Shown here one piece after another: positions 1-8,613 of a stretch of 61,769 nt of DNA. Origin of the DNA: Desulfovibrio sp. OttesenSCG-928-C06 (lineage in GTDB: Bacteria > Desulfobacterota > Desulfovibrionia > Desulfovibrionales > Desulfovibrionaceae). The DNA lies in the NCBI GenBank assembly GCA_030267065.1, contig JAJDJF010000003.1:1-61769 (forward strand), read 5' to 3'. The position numbers and the translations under genes were made by a program. The stretch's first letter is position 1. Every line of letters begins with the position of its first letter. The notes below the pieces were generated by a model. The model was not told the origin of the DNA. It ran no database searches and worked only from the letters and a program-made list of their open reading frames with translations.

Positions 1-2364
1 TTCGTCCTGCAGGGCACGGTCAAGGTTGTTAAAGTAGTCGCTAAACCCGGCCACGCGCACGATCAGGTTCTTGTAATCCTGCGGCTTTTGCTGGGCCTTG
101 ATCAGGGTAGCGCGGTCAATGACGTTGAACTGAATGTGGTGCCCGTCCATGGTGAAGTAGGAGCGGATAAGCGCGGACATGTTGCGCACGCCTTCTTCGC
201 CAGCCACTACAGACGGAGTGAACTTCTGGTTGAGCAGCGCGCCGCCGGTCTTGAGCTGGTCGAGCTTGGCGGCGGACTTGATTACCGCTGTGGGGCCGTA
301 CTTGTCCGCGCCCTTTTCCGGCGAAATGCCGTCGGGCAGCGGGATACCGGCACGGCGTCCGTTGGGGCTGGCCTCCATGACCTGCCCGAAGTAGACGTGG
401 CTTGTGGTGGGCAGGAATTCCACGATGGTTTTGGAGCCCTTGGGAGTCGGGCGGCCTGCAATAACTTCCTGCAGGGTATCGGCCACATCACGCAGAAGCA
501 CATCGGCGTAGTCATCGTCATTGCCGTATTTGGGGGCGTCCAGCAGCTTGTCCAGAATGTCCTCAAAGCCCTGGAAGTCGGCCTTGCAAGCGGCAAGGAG
601 CTTATCCATGCTGATGTCCTTGTCCTCAAAGACATGCTTTTTGATGGCAGCCATGGAGTCAGTGATGGTGGCGATGCCAACACACTGGATGTAGCTGGTG
701 TTGTAGCGCGAACCGCCGCAGTTGTAGTCCACGGCTTTCTTGATGCAGTCGTCGGAAATTACGGACAGCAGCGGAACCGGCATGTACTGCATGTACATGC
801 GCTCGATAAGGTTGTTACCGGCCACTTTGACGTCCACAACGTACTTGAGCTGCTTTTTGAAGATTTCGTAAACTTCTTCGTAGCTTTTGCAATCGCGCAG
901 GTCGCCGAGATCAAGGCCGATCTGCTTGCCGCTGTAGCTGTCAAAGCCGCGATTCATGCACAGTTCAAAAACCTTGGGGATATTCAGGTAGCCGGTGAGC
1001 ACAAAGGCTTCCTTGCCTGCCACACCAACTTCAACGCAGCCGCTGCAAATGCCGCTTTCACGCGCATCTTCAATGGTTTTGCCCATGCCGAGCAGTTCCT
1101 GAATAATGGCCTCGGAGTTATAGAAGGCAGGCTGGCCCCAGCCACGGCGGGATACTTTTACGGCTTCGTGCAGGAACTTTTCCGGCGTTTTGCGCGAAAT
1201 CTGCACGTTGGAGCTGGGCTGGAGCAGCTTCATCTCGTCCATGACTTCCAGAATCAGGTAGCTGACATCGCTAACGCCGCTGGTGCTGTCAGGCCGCAGA
1301 GCGCCGGTGTTGATGTTGCAGAAGTCGGTGTAGGTGGCGCTTTCTTTAAGGGTAATGCCAACTTTTGGCGGCGCGGGCTGGTTGTTGAACTGAATCCAGA
1401 AGTTTTCCAGCAGTTCGCGGGCAAACTCGCGGGTCAGGGTTCCGGCCTCAACTTCGCGGTTGTAGTACGGCTCCAGATGCTGATCCAGCTTGCCGGGGGA
1501 GTAAGCGTCCCAGTTGTTCATTTCCACGGTCACGCCGATATGGGTGAACCAGTACATTTGCAGGGCCTCGCGGAAGGTGCGCGGCGCGTTGGCCGGAACG
1601 TGGTCACAGATTTCGGCCATTTCCAGCAGTTCTTTCTTCCACTGCGCGTCTTTCTCGGTTGCGGCCATTTCACGCAACTGTTTGGCGTAGCGTTCGCCAA
1701 AAACGATCATGCCTTCGCAAACCAGCTTCATGCCTTCCAGCTCATCCATCTTGTCGCGGGCCAGCATGTCGTTGTTAAAGTCGATTTCTGCCATGCGAGC
1801 TTCGATATCCTTGATGAAGTCCTTGTAGCCCTTGGCGTAAATGCGCCCGCCCGCAACTGTATGGCCGGGGCCGCGCTGCATCAGGAATTCGGTGAACATG
1901 CCGCCTTCGAACAGCTTGTGCCAGGCTTCCGGCAGGTCGCGGTTCATGCGGGTCATCATGGCGCGTTCATGCCAGTAAGGAATGATAACTTCGCGCTGGA
2001 TGCGGCGGTCTTCTTCGGTATTCTTGAAGAACACGCGCTCGCGGTCGTTCAGGTTGGCAAAGTCTTCCATGCTGTGACAGCACAGTTCGGGAAAGGTGGG
2101 AGCCGCCCAGGGTTTGTGGCCCTTTTCGCCCAGAATGAGCGAGCCGCGTTCAACGTGCAGGGTGCGATTCTCCATGATGTATTTGAACGCCCTGCCGCGC
2201 AGAACCGGGGCCGGGCAGGTGCCCTCCCACTTCTTGTAAGCTGCGGTAAGCAGAACCGCGCGTTCGATGGAAATCACCGGAGTGCAGCTTTCGCTAACCT
2301 CGCGCAGCTTCTGGATGCGTTCAGTGGAGCCTCTTTTCCTGGCGTTTTGTTCTGTCATGTACAT
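1..2364 (-). CDS. Glycyl radical enzyme (PFL-like family), 3' end cut by window edge
   Basis: Oxygen-sensitive cytosolic radical enzyme of the pyruvate formate-lyase superfamily. 788 codons are visible. The active-site loop SGCVEVG puts the thiyl cysteine at residue 443 and the general-base glutamate at 445; the glycyl radical loop RVAGFSDYF has its glycine at residue 773, so only a short C-terminal tail is missing. A single Cys (not the Cys-Cys of PFL) and the absence of a Pro after the Glu argue against PFL and against the choline/diol lyases. The Cys-Gly spacing (330) is typical of C-C/C-O/C-S lyases. Arg164 lies where isethionate lyase has a sulfonate-binding Arg, but the neighbouring residues differ, so the substrate is unresolved. 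The ATG at 2364 follows an AAGGAG at 7 nt. It lies downstream of its activase in the same direction. Confidence 0.88.
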   Translation of the reverse strand, partial: MYMTEQNARKRGSTERIQKLREVSESCTPVISIERAVLLTAAYKKWEGTCPAPVLRGRAFKYIMENRTLHVERGSLILGEKGHKPWAAPTFPELCCHSMEDFANLNDRERVFFKNTEEDRRIQREVIIPYWHERAMMTRMNRDLPEAWHKLFEGGMFTEFLMQRGPGHTVAGGRIYAKGYKDFIKDIEARMAEIDFNNDMLARDKMDELEGMKLVCEGMIVFGERYAKQLREMAATEKDAQWKKELLEMAEICDHVPANAPRTFREALQMYWFTHIGVTVEMNNWDAYSPGKLDQHLEPYYNREVEAGTLTREFARELLENFWIQFNNQPAPPKVGITLKESATYTDFCNINTGALRPDSTSGVSDVSYLILEVMDEMKLLQPSSNVQISRKTPEKFLHEAVKVSRRGWGQPAFYNSEAIIQELLGMGKTIEDARESGICSGCVEVGVAGKEAFVLTGYLNIPKVFELCMNRGFDSYSGKQIGLDLGDLRDCKSYEEVYEIFKKQLKYVVDVKVAGNNLIERMYMQYMPVPLLSVISDDCIKKAVDYNCGGSRYNTSYIQCVGIATITDSMAAIKKHVFEDKDISMDKLLAACKADFQGFEDILDKLLDAPKYGNDDDYADVLLRDVADTLQEVIAGRPTPKGSKTIVEFLPTTSHVYFGQVMEASPNGRRAGIPLPDGISPEKGADKYGPTAVIKSAAKLDQLKTGGALLNQKFTPSVVAGEEGVRNMSALIRSYFTMDGHHIQFNVIDRATLIKAQQKPQDYKNLIVRVAGFSDYFNNLDRALQDE

Positions 2365-2575
2365 GGAATATCTCCTTGCTTTGACTTAAGATGCTTTTTT
2401 TTAATTTTTTTCGCCTCCGGCGGCTGGGGTTAGCAACCCCAGACCCCATTCAGGGCGATTCAGCTTTTGCCGTTTGTTTTATGTTGTACACCGGATGTTA
2501 CTTCCGGTTTGTCGCTCATTTGTATTCATACTGCCCGGTTGATATCCGGCAGCTGCGGCTTTTGACGGGGATGGC

Positions 2576-3379
2576 TCAGGAAACCTTGTTCACTTCCGAG
2601 CCGCCAATGGCAGTACGGTAGCCCAGCTCTTCCATGAAGGCCTTGAGCTCCTTCATCTTTGCGTCCGAAGGTTTGCGGAAGGCCTCGTGGTCATACTCGC
2701 GCCCCAGACGGCGGTATTTATCACGCCCGTAATCATGGTACGGCAAGAGGTTCACCGATTCGATGCGCACCTTGTTGTCGCGCAGCCATTTGACTATGGC
2801 GTCAAGATCCGCAACCTCCGCATTAAGCCCGTCCAGCATGATCAGGCGCAGGTTGATACGCGCTCCGTCACGGCTCAGGCGAATCAGGTTATCCAGAACC
2901 TGCTCGTTGGGCGTGCCGGTGTATTTTTTGTGCAGGCCGGAATCGAGAAATTTAAGGTCGTAGAGGAATAGGTCCGTATAAGGAAGGATGCGGGCGTAAT
3001 TTTCGTACGGCACCACGCCGCAGGTATCCACCACCAGAGTTATCCCCTTGCGGCGCAAGTCGCGGGCCAGCCCTTCGATATAATCCATATCCTGAGCCAG
3101 AGCCTCGCCGCCGGAGATAGTCACCCCGCCGCCGGACTGCTCGTAAAATATGATATCCTTCTCGCACTCGCGCACCAGTTGCGGCAGGCTGTATGGCTTG
3201 CCAACTACCTCCAGCTTGCCATCGTTGTTGGGCATTTCCTCCTGCCCGTAGGCGTGGCTTTCCGGGTTATGGCACCATGCGCAGCGAATTGGGCAACCCT
3301 TGAAGAACAAGGTGGTGCGGATCCCCGGCCCATCATGCACTGAAAATTTCTGGATATTGAAAACTAACGGCTCCGGCAT
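2576..3379 (-). CDS. Glycyl radical enzyme activating enzyme (radical SAM)
   Basis: Installs the glycyl radical on the neighbouring enzyme using SAM and a [4Fe-4S] cluster. The cluster motif KGCPIRCAWCHNP is near residue 28-40 and the SAM-contacting GGE is in TISGGEAL near residue 100. At 267 residues it lacks the ferredoxin-like insert with extra Cys clusters seen in most non-PFL activases: the stretch between HNPESH and the GGE motif has only one isolated Cys. That makes it PFL-activase-like in architecture although its partner is not PFL-like. It is the first gene of the two-gene operon, 211 bp ahead of the radical enzyme; a GGTT/AACC hairpin sits in the spacer near 2425-2445. Confidence 0.9.
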   Translation of the reverse strand: MPEPLVFNIQKFSVHDGPGIRTTLFFKGCPIRCAWCHNPESHAYGQEEMPNNDGKLEVVGKPYSLPQLVRECEKDIIFYEQSGGGVTISGGEALAQDMDYIEGLARDLRRKGITLVVDTCGVVPYENYARILPYTDLFLYDLKFLDSGLHKKYTGTPNEQVLDNLIRLSRDGARINLRLIMLDGLNAEVADLDAIVKWLRDNKVRIESVNLLPYHDYGRDKYRRLGREYDHEAFRKPSDAKMKELKAFMEELGYRTAIGGSEVNKVS

Positions 3380-3428
3380 CTGAACCTCCCGGATTTGTGA
3401 GCGCTAAAACAAACACATCATGAACAAG

Positions 3429-3444
3429 ATTCATATTTTTGAAT
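3429..3444. promoter_or_regulatory. Candidate operator 1 (ATTCATAT-type palindrome)
   Basis: ATTCATATTTTTGAAT is an imperfect 16-bp palindrome about 50 bp upstream of the activase start. A closely related perfect palindrome lies 256 bp further on in the same divergent spacer. The pair is a plausible binding site for the divergently encoded XRE/cupin regulator. The rest of the AT-rich 3380-3991 spacer shows no gene. Confidence 0.45.
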
Positions 3445-3684
3445 ATCTATATTTAGGGACTACGCCTTTGTGAAAAAAATGTCAATTTTTTATGCGCGTT
3501 TTGGCAGTACATTTCAATCTTCAAACGCAAACTGATCATTACTGGAGTTAGCGGGCATAAACATTCCAACACACTAAAAAAAGGCTAAATCATACGCAAT
3601 GCGCAAGCAAAGCCAAAATCAGACATCACCACCGATACGGCCTCGCACACACCACTTCCAGCCGGAAACCTACGCGTTAACAAC

Positions 3685-3700
3685 ATTCATATATATGAAT
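3685..3700. promoter_or_regulatory. Candidate operator 2 (perfect 16-bp palindrome)
   Basis: ATTCATATATATGAAT is a perfect palindrome in the regulator-proximal half of the divergent spacer. It shares both half-sites (ATTCAT/ATGAAT) with the imperfect copy at 3429, suggesting one protein binds both, possibly with looping and autoregulation. The assignment to the XRE/cupin protein is inference from position. Confidence 0.45.
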
Positions 3701-3991
3701 AAAAGTCTGAAAAACACCATCAAAACGCCCTTCCCTATGCACTAAATACAGCTCAACAATCTGAAATAACAATATAAAACCCGTTCATACACATGATTGC
3801 CTGTCAGAAAAAACTTGGCCGTCACCACCTTGGAGATTGCCTTACAAAAGATGTATTCTGTTCTCTGGCAAAGAGAATCCAGAACATTGCCGTCTGACGG
3901 CATAAAGAGCGACGCTGGACAGTCATTGCAAGTTGATTGTAGTATCGCCGCACTGTGGGCCATAAAAGCCCGAACGCCAAGGAGAGAGCAG

Positions 3992-4594
3992 ATGAGCCAG
4001 AAAATGGTTATCGGGATGAAAATAAAGCAACTGCGCAATGACAAGCAGTTGACGCTCAAGCAACTCAGCGACAAAACCGGGCTTTCGACCGGCTTTCTCT
4101 CGCAGCTTGAGCGGGGTCGCTCCACCATTGCCATTGACTCGCTCACCAAGGTGGCGGAAGCGCTGGATACCAGCGTATCGACCTTTTTCAACCCGGCAGC
4201 TGAAGAATCTGGCGAGATTATCGTGCGCAGCTATGAGCAGACCCATACGCAGTTCGCGCCCGGCATCATCCAGTCCATACTCAGCAAAAACGTCAACGAC
4301 TTCAGCTTTTTGCCGCGCTTCTACCAGCTTTTGCCGGCAGAGACGCAAACAGAACAGGAAGTGGTGATGTACAACCACCACGGAGAAGAATTCATCTATG
4401 TAATTGAAGGCGTGCTGACCCTTAAAGTAGGCAGCCGCGAATATGTGATGCATCCCGGCGACAGCGTGCAGATCCACTCCGAGGAAGACCACAACTGGAT
4501 TAACCGCACCAGCAAAATCACCAAGTTTCTGGCCGTAAACGTGCCAAACCCCTTCCTGCCGGATCTTTCAGGCGGCGATTCTTCACGCCACTAG
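3992..4594 (+). CDS. XRE-family regulator with C-terminal cupin sensor domain
   Basis: A 200-residue transcription factor. An N-terminal XRE helix-turn-helix (about residues 8-62, including LSDKTGLSTGFLSQLERGRS) is followed by a cupin beta-barrel (about 110-185, with HHGEEFIYVIEGVLTLKVG and HPGDSVQIHSEEDH), which usually binds a small-molecule effector. The start at 3992 is preceded by AAGGAG at 7 nt; a longer open frame upstream lacks a site. It is divergent from the glycyl radical enzyme operon and probably controls it, sensing its substrate or a product. It ends just before a strong terminator. Confidence 0.85.
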   Translation: MSQKMVIGMKIKQLRNDKQLTLKQLSDKTGLSTGFLSQLERGRSTIAIDSLTKVAEALDTSVSTFFNPAAEESGEIIVRSYEQTHTQFAPGIIQSILSKNVNDFSFLPRFYQLLPAETQTEQEVVMYNHHGEEFIYVIEGVLTLKVGSREYVMHPGDSVQIHSEEDHNWINRTSKITKFLAVNVPNPFLPDLSGGDSSRH

Positions 4595-4621
4595 AGGATA
4601 CCCATAGGGCAAACTAACTTT

Positions 4622-4670
4622 GCGAACCATCCCGGCTTCAAGTTCAGAAAGCCGGGATGGTTCGCTTTTT
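4622..4670 (+). terminator. Rho-independent terminator after the XRE/cupin gene
   Basis: A 17-18 bp perfect stem (GCGAACCATCCCGGCTT with its complement) and a 9-nt loop are followed by TTTTT. It lies 28 bp after the regulator stop codon. Confidence 0.9.
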
Positions 4671-4879
4671 CGTGCGCGTGCGCCTCCGCAGTATTCCGGC
4701 ACTAACAAAAAATCATCATTTTAAACACCGCGAAGCATTGCGACAGAGCAAAATCATACTTATTTCGGATTAGATAGATACAATATTGCGCGATTAGCAA
4801 TCCACAAGCCTGCAAATGGCGAACAAAGCAGGATTGCCGGACTGGAGGGCTAAATGACTGGCGCAAAAGGAGGAAAGCA

Positions 4880-5101
4880 ATGCGCTACGCCTACGACACG
4901 GAAGAAGGAATTTTCACCATCAGGCAAAATCAGTACGAAACCTGGGATCTTTACATGGATGCCGCGCGCCTTGGCAATTACGCCTGCCCGGAAGCCGCAG
5001 CGCAGGATGTAGCGCTGGGCGTTACCGGCCACTGGGACTGGGACAGGCTGCGCAGCAAGGATGAGCTGAAGGATCTGGCTGCCTGGAAGCAGGAAGAATA
5101 G
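4880..5101 (+). CDS. Small protein of unknown function (73 aa)
   Basis: I do not recognise a family. The 73-residue product (MRYAYDTEEGIF...) is acidic and rich in Trp and Tyr, without membrane segments or cysteine motifs; one Cys is at about residue 36. A textbook AAGGAGG lies 7 nt before the ATG, which is the main reason to believe it is translated. It stands alone between the regulator's terminator and the convergent D-serine dehydratase gene, 28 bp away. The 4671-4879 spacer holds nothing else I can name. Confidence 0.6.
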   Translation: MRYAYDTEEGIFTIRQNQYETWDLYMDAARLGNYACPEAAAQDVALGVTGHWDWDRLRSKDELKDLAAWKQEE

Positions 5102-5129
5102 CCGCTCTTACGCGCCAATTACTCCAGCA

Positions 5130-6443
5130 TCATACGCCACAGGCATCATAATAGACCTGCCATTCTGCATACGGAACCAGAGAGCCGCCCGTGGCCCAGA
5201 TCAGATGCACGGCCTCCTTACAGCTTGCAGCTTCACCCATAGCTCCAGATGCGGCGTGGCGCAGCCCGTAAAACCCGGCCAGCGCGGAAGGCTCCAGCCG
5301 CAGTTCTTCCGTATCGGCAAGGCCGCGCAGGGCTGTGAACAGAAATTCATCCGGCACGGTAAAAGCGCCGGAAAGCAGATGCCGCATGGCAGCGCATACC
5401 AGCGCCGACGGGCGCGTTACTGCCAGCCCGTCTGCGGCAGTGCGTCCGGAAAGCCCGATATCCTCGCCGCAAATCCTGTCATCCAGCCCGGAGGCCAAGC
5501 CAAGCGAAACAGCCGGTGCCTGCACCGGCTCCGCAAAATAGCAATGCGCGTTATCGCCAAAGGCCAGCTTGAGGCCAAAACTCACCCCACCAGGCCCGCC
5601 GCCTACCCCGCAGGGCAAATACACAACAAGCGGGCGCTTGGGACCGATATGCACGCCGCGTTCCTCTAGCTGCCGTTTAAGCCGCAACCCGGCAACGGAA
5701 TAGCCGAGAAAAAGCTCGCGCGAGTCTTCATCATCAACAAAATGGCAGCGCGGGTCGTTATCCGCAGTCAGCCGCCCGGCCCGGACCGCCTCGCTGTAGT
5801 TGCCGTCATATTCAATGACCTGCACGCCTCTGGAGCGCAAAAGGTCTTTCTTCCACTGCCTGGCATCGGCAGACATGTGAACTGTGGCCTTAAAACCAAA
5901 GGCCGCCGCCATCAGCCCCACCGAAAGCCCAAGGTTGCCGGTGGACCCCACAGCCACGGAATAGCCCGCAAACACACCTTTGGCTTTATCTGAGGCAAGT
6001 GCTGCGTAATCGTCGTTTATGCTGCCCAGAAGCCCATGCTCCAGAGCAATGCGCTCCGCAAGCGCCATTATTTCGTAAAAACCGCCCCGGGCCTTGATGG
6101 AGCCGGAAACAGGCAAATGACTGTCCAGCTTTACCCAGAGTTCGCCGCGTAAATCCTGCTGCCATTTTGCGCGGACAAAATCACGCATGGCCGGAATCTC
6201 GCGCAGTTCCGATTCGATAATGCCGCCGCTGGGCGCAGTTTCAGGGAACACGCTGGCAATAAAAGGAGCAAAGCGCCGCAGGCGTTCTTCTGCCTCCTCG
6301 CTTTCGCGCGCAGTGAACCCGCACGCGGGCAAGGCGGTGGACGCACCCTGTAGCTGTCCGTTCGTCCACAAAACCGGTCTGCCTGTGGACATTGCGGCTA
6401 CAGTGGAATTCTTATCGATAATTTCAGCAAACAGCGGCTGCAT
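5130..6443 (-). CDS. dsdA: D-serine dehydratase (D-serine ammonia-lyase)
   Basis: PLP-dependent cytosolic enzyme converting D-serine to pyruvate and ammonia. The product from the chosen start is 437 residues, close to E. coli DsdA (442). The PLP lysine is Lys117 in VSGSIKARGG, the phosphate-binding glycine loop is SVGSTGNLGL, and the CGVGGGPGG loop is present. The ATG at 6443 has a GGAG 7 nt upstream, while an in-frame ATG 21 codons earlier has no site. No dsdC-like regulator is adjacent. It lies about 100 bp downstream of a methyltransferase gene on the same strand and may be co-transcribed with it. Confidence 0.93.
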   Translation of the reverse strand: MQPLFAEIIDKNSTVAAMSTGRPVLWTNGQLQGASTALPACGFTARESEEAEERLRRFAPFIASVFPETAPSGGIIESELREIPAMRDFVRAKWQQDLRGELWVKLDSHLPVSGSIKARGGFYEIMALAERIALEHGLLGSINDDYAALASDKAKGVFAGYSVAVGSTGNLGLSVGLMAAAFGFKATVHMSADARQWKKDLLRSRGVQVIEYDGNYSEAVRAGRLTADNDPRCHFVDDEDSRELFLGYSVAGLRLKRQLEERGVHIGPKRPLVVYLPCGVGGGPGGVSFGLKLAFGDNAHCYFAEPVQAPAVSLGLASGLDDRICGEDIGLSGRTAADGLAVTRPSALVCAAMRHLLSGAFTVPDEFLFTALRGLADTEELRLEPSALAGFYGLRHAASGAMGEAASCKEAVHLIWATGGSLVPYAEWQVYYDACGV

Positions 6444-6542
6444 AAAAGCTCCACAATTTTTAATGTTGCTGTCTGGGCGAGGGTTACCAGCCTGAACAGC
6501 ATTCACATATCATCAATAATTTCAGCACATTCACCAACAACC

Positions 6543-8072
6543 TCAGGCGATGCCCAAAGCTTTCAGCCTTGGCAGGCTCCTGTTTAAAAAGTCGTCTACC
6601 GATGATTCAAGCATTCTCCGGATCTCGGCCTTGCTGCTCACCGGCTTGCCGTTATGGGTGAGCTGCTCCCGGTTGTCTTCCAGCGTTTGGGCGGCAAATT
6701 GAGCCAGTTCATGCCCCTGCCAAAGGGCGTGCAGGAACATGCGCTCCAGACGCGGCACCGGAACCCCGCCGCCAAGCTCTGGCGAGGCCAGATGCCCCAA
6801 CTCGTCCGACCCGGCAGTGCGGCGCAGTATTTCTGCGTTAAAGACGTGACAGCGCTCCGTAAAGGCAGCGGCCATCAGCTCATTCTGGCATGGCGCGGCA
6901 TAAGCCTTGCCAATCAGCCGGGCCAGCACTGTAAAGATTTGCGTCGCGTTCATGCGTCCACCAAGTTGCGCGTGAATTTCGTTCAAGGTCTTGGGCCGGT
7001 GGTCATCAGCCGCCAGAGCCATGGCAACTGCGCTGTGCGCCTTGGCATCCAGCGCGAAAGAGCCCATGCCGCTATCCATAGAATAAAGAATATCGCTGTG
7101 CGGCACGGTCAGGATAAAACGTTGTGCCGCAAGCATTTCGCGCTGTTCCACATCGTTCAGGCGCACGGCACCGCGCACAAAGATATCCGTGCGGAACTGC
7201 GAGTTGCAAAAATAATCCCATAATTGCTGGTACATTACCGGATCGCTTACGCGCTCAAGATAGCTTTTTGCCTCGTCAGTAAGCCCGAAGCCCGGAATGT
7301 TGTTCTGAACCGTGGCCGAAGCCCCGAAGCTCAGCTTGGCTTCGGCAAGTTCTTTGGCAACATCGCTAAAATAGGCAATGTGCCAGTCCGCATTGAAAAA
7401 TTCGTGGGCCAGATATTCCGGCGGCTGCTTGCGCAGGGCCTCAAAGCGTTCCTGTATCCATGTGGAGCTGTTCAGGAACAGCGGCCCGGCCTTGAGCATT
7501 TCTCCGGTAAGGGCCAGCGTTCCGTTTATTCTTTCCGCAGCCGGGGCATCACCGGGGCAGCAGCCTTCAAATACCTTGAACAGTTTGCGCAGGGGCGCCG
7601 CAGCCGTCCAGCCGGGATGGCAGTTGTAAGAAAGATAGAACACGCCGCCGGGCTTAAGATGTTTTTTCAGAAACTCGATAACCAACTCGCGATTGCGGGC
7701 AGAAATCCACGACCAGCCCCCATGCAGGCAAACGTAATCGTACCCGGTATGTTCGCGCTGCAAAAAATCTTCAAAGCTGTCGTCGCAAACAGCAAGACCG
7801 CTTTGACCACGCGCGCCAAGCCGGGCGGCAAAGGCGGCATGTTCCGGGTTGAAATCCATGCCCGAGAACTTGCCGGGATTGGAAACAGCGTGGATATTGG
7901 CAGAAAAACCGTTACCCATTGCCAGCTCGCAATAGGAAAAATCCTCGTCAGGCGGCGGCAGCACCCCGGCGGCAAGCAGGCAAAAACGGATATAAGCCGG
8001 ACACATCTCCCGGTAATATCCGTGTGTGTACGCTGCATCGGTAAAATATCCTTCGGTCCAGGCTGCGCTCAT
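6543..8072 (-). CDS. SAM-dependent methyltransferase with methyltransferase regulatory domain
   Basis: A 509-residue class I methyltransferase. The N-terminal Rossmann part (about 40-170) carries the motif I-like ELAMGNGFSANIHA and the acidic GMDFNPEH, then GYDYVCLHGGWSWI. The central and C-terminal parts resemble the methyltransferase regulatory domain found with such enzymes in proteobacteria. The substrate is unknown. CAAAGGAG lies just before the ATG at 8072. It precedes dsdA on the same strand. Confidence 0.8.
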   Translation of the reverse strand: MSAAWTEGYFTDAAYTHGYYREMCPAYIRFCLLAAGVLPPPDEDFSYCELAMGNGFSANIHAVSNPGKFSGMDFNPEHAAFAARLGARGQSGLAVCDDSFEDFLQREHTGYDYVCLHGGWSWISARNRELVIEFLKKHLKPGGVFYLSYNCHPGWTAAAPLRKLFKVFEGCCPGDAPAAERINGTLALTGEMLKAGPLFLNSSTWIQERFEALRKQPPEYLAHEFFNADWHIAYFSDVAKELAEAKLSFGASATVQNNIPGFGLTDEAKSYLERVSDPVMYQQLWDYFCNSQFRTDIFVRGAVRLNDVEQREMLAAQRFILTVPHSDILYSMDSGMGSFALDAKAHSAVAMALAADDHRPKTLNEIHAQLGGRMNATQIFTVLARLIGKAYAAPCQNELMAAAFTERCHVFNAEILRRTAGSDELGHLASPELGGGVPVPRLERMFLHALWQGHELAQFAAQTLEDNREQLTHNGKPVSSKAEIRRMLESSVDDFLNRSLPRLKALGIA

Positions 8073-8378
8073 GCAAATCTCCTTTGTTCTGACTTGCCGG
8101 AAGTATTACCGAAAGCAGGAATTACGGCAACGGAATTCAAGAGCGGCAAGACGGCCAAAACATACGCCAGCAATCCGCCCCATCACCAGACAATCCAGCC
8201 CGCAATCCTGACAGACAAATCCGGAACAGAGCGCAAAACCACGCAGCAGGCCGCAAATTCCGGAGCGGACGGCAAAACCGGGCGCAACAACCAGACGCAG
8301 CAGAGCCGCGCATTGCCGCAAGCGTGCCGTCATGGCGCGCCCCAAGGCAAACACGCGGCCCCGTTAGAATGCTATCGC

Positions 8379-8396
8379 TAAAACCGCAAGGTGCGG
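8379..8396 (-). terminator. Short terminator-like hairpin after copA
   Basis: On the minus strand CCGCA-CCT-TGCGG is followed by TTTT, just past the copA/copZ stop at 8404. The rest of the 8073-8403 spacer holds no supported gene; its longest frame (8106-8354, minus) has no ribosome binding site. Confidence 0.55.
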
Positions 8397-8403
8397 CAAA
8401 GGG

Positions 8404-8613
8404 CTACTGGATGCCGACTACCTGAAAGCCTGCTTCCACCACAACATTCTTGAGGGTTTCGTTGCTTACACTGTCTGCCGCTTCCACGGTGGCGCTTTTG
8501 GAGGCCAGATCCACGCTCACGCCAGTCACGCCGTCAACGGCTTTCAGGGCTTTTTCCACTGCGCCGGTGCAATGTCCGCAATTCATGCCTTCAATGCTGA
8601 TTACTTTTTTCAT
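8404..8613 (-). CDS. copZ: CopZ-like copper chaperone, internal start inside copA
   Basis: A 69-residue heavy-metal-associated domain (MKKVISIEGMNCGHC...) of standard free CopZ length. AAAGGAG lies 9 nt before its ATG at 8613, within the coding sequence of the fused ATPase and in the same frame. I infer that both a fusion and a free chaperone are made. E. coli also draws a free chaperone from copA, but by frameshifting; this arrangement would do it by internal initiation. It would hand Cu(I) to the pump. Confidence 0.6.
   Translation of the reverse strand: MKKVISIEGMNCGHCTGAVEKALKAVDGVTGVSVDLASKSATVEAADSVSNETLKNVVVEAGFQVVGIQ

Noticed and set aside
88..2433. 781-codon plus-strand open frame
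   Set aside because: It is the antisense shadow of the glycyl radical enzyme, whose catalytic motifs are on the minus strand.
2400..2450. Terminator between activase and glycyl radical enzyme
   Set aside because: The GGGGTT/AACCCC hairpin is followed by A rather than T on the coding strand, so it is not an intrinsic terminator in the operon's direction.
8106..8354. 82-codon minus-strand frame between the methyltransferase and copA
   Set aside because: No ribosome binding site and composition unlike a protein; the spacer is left as non-coding.
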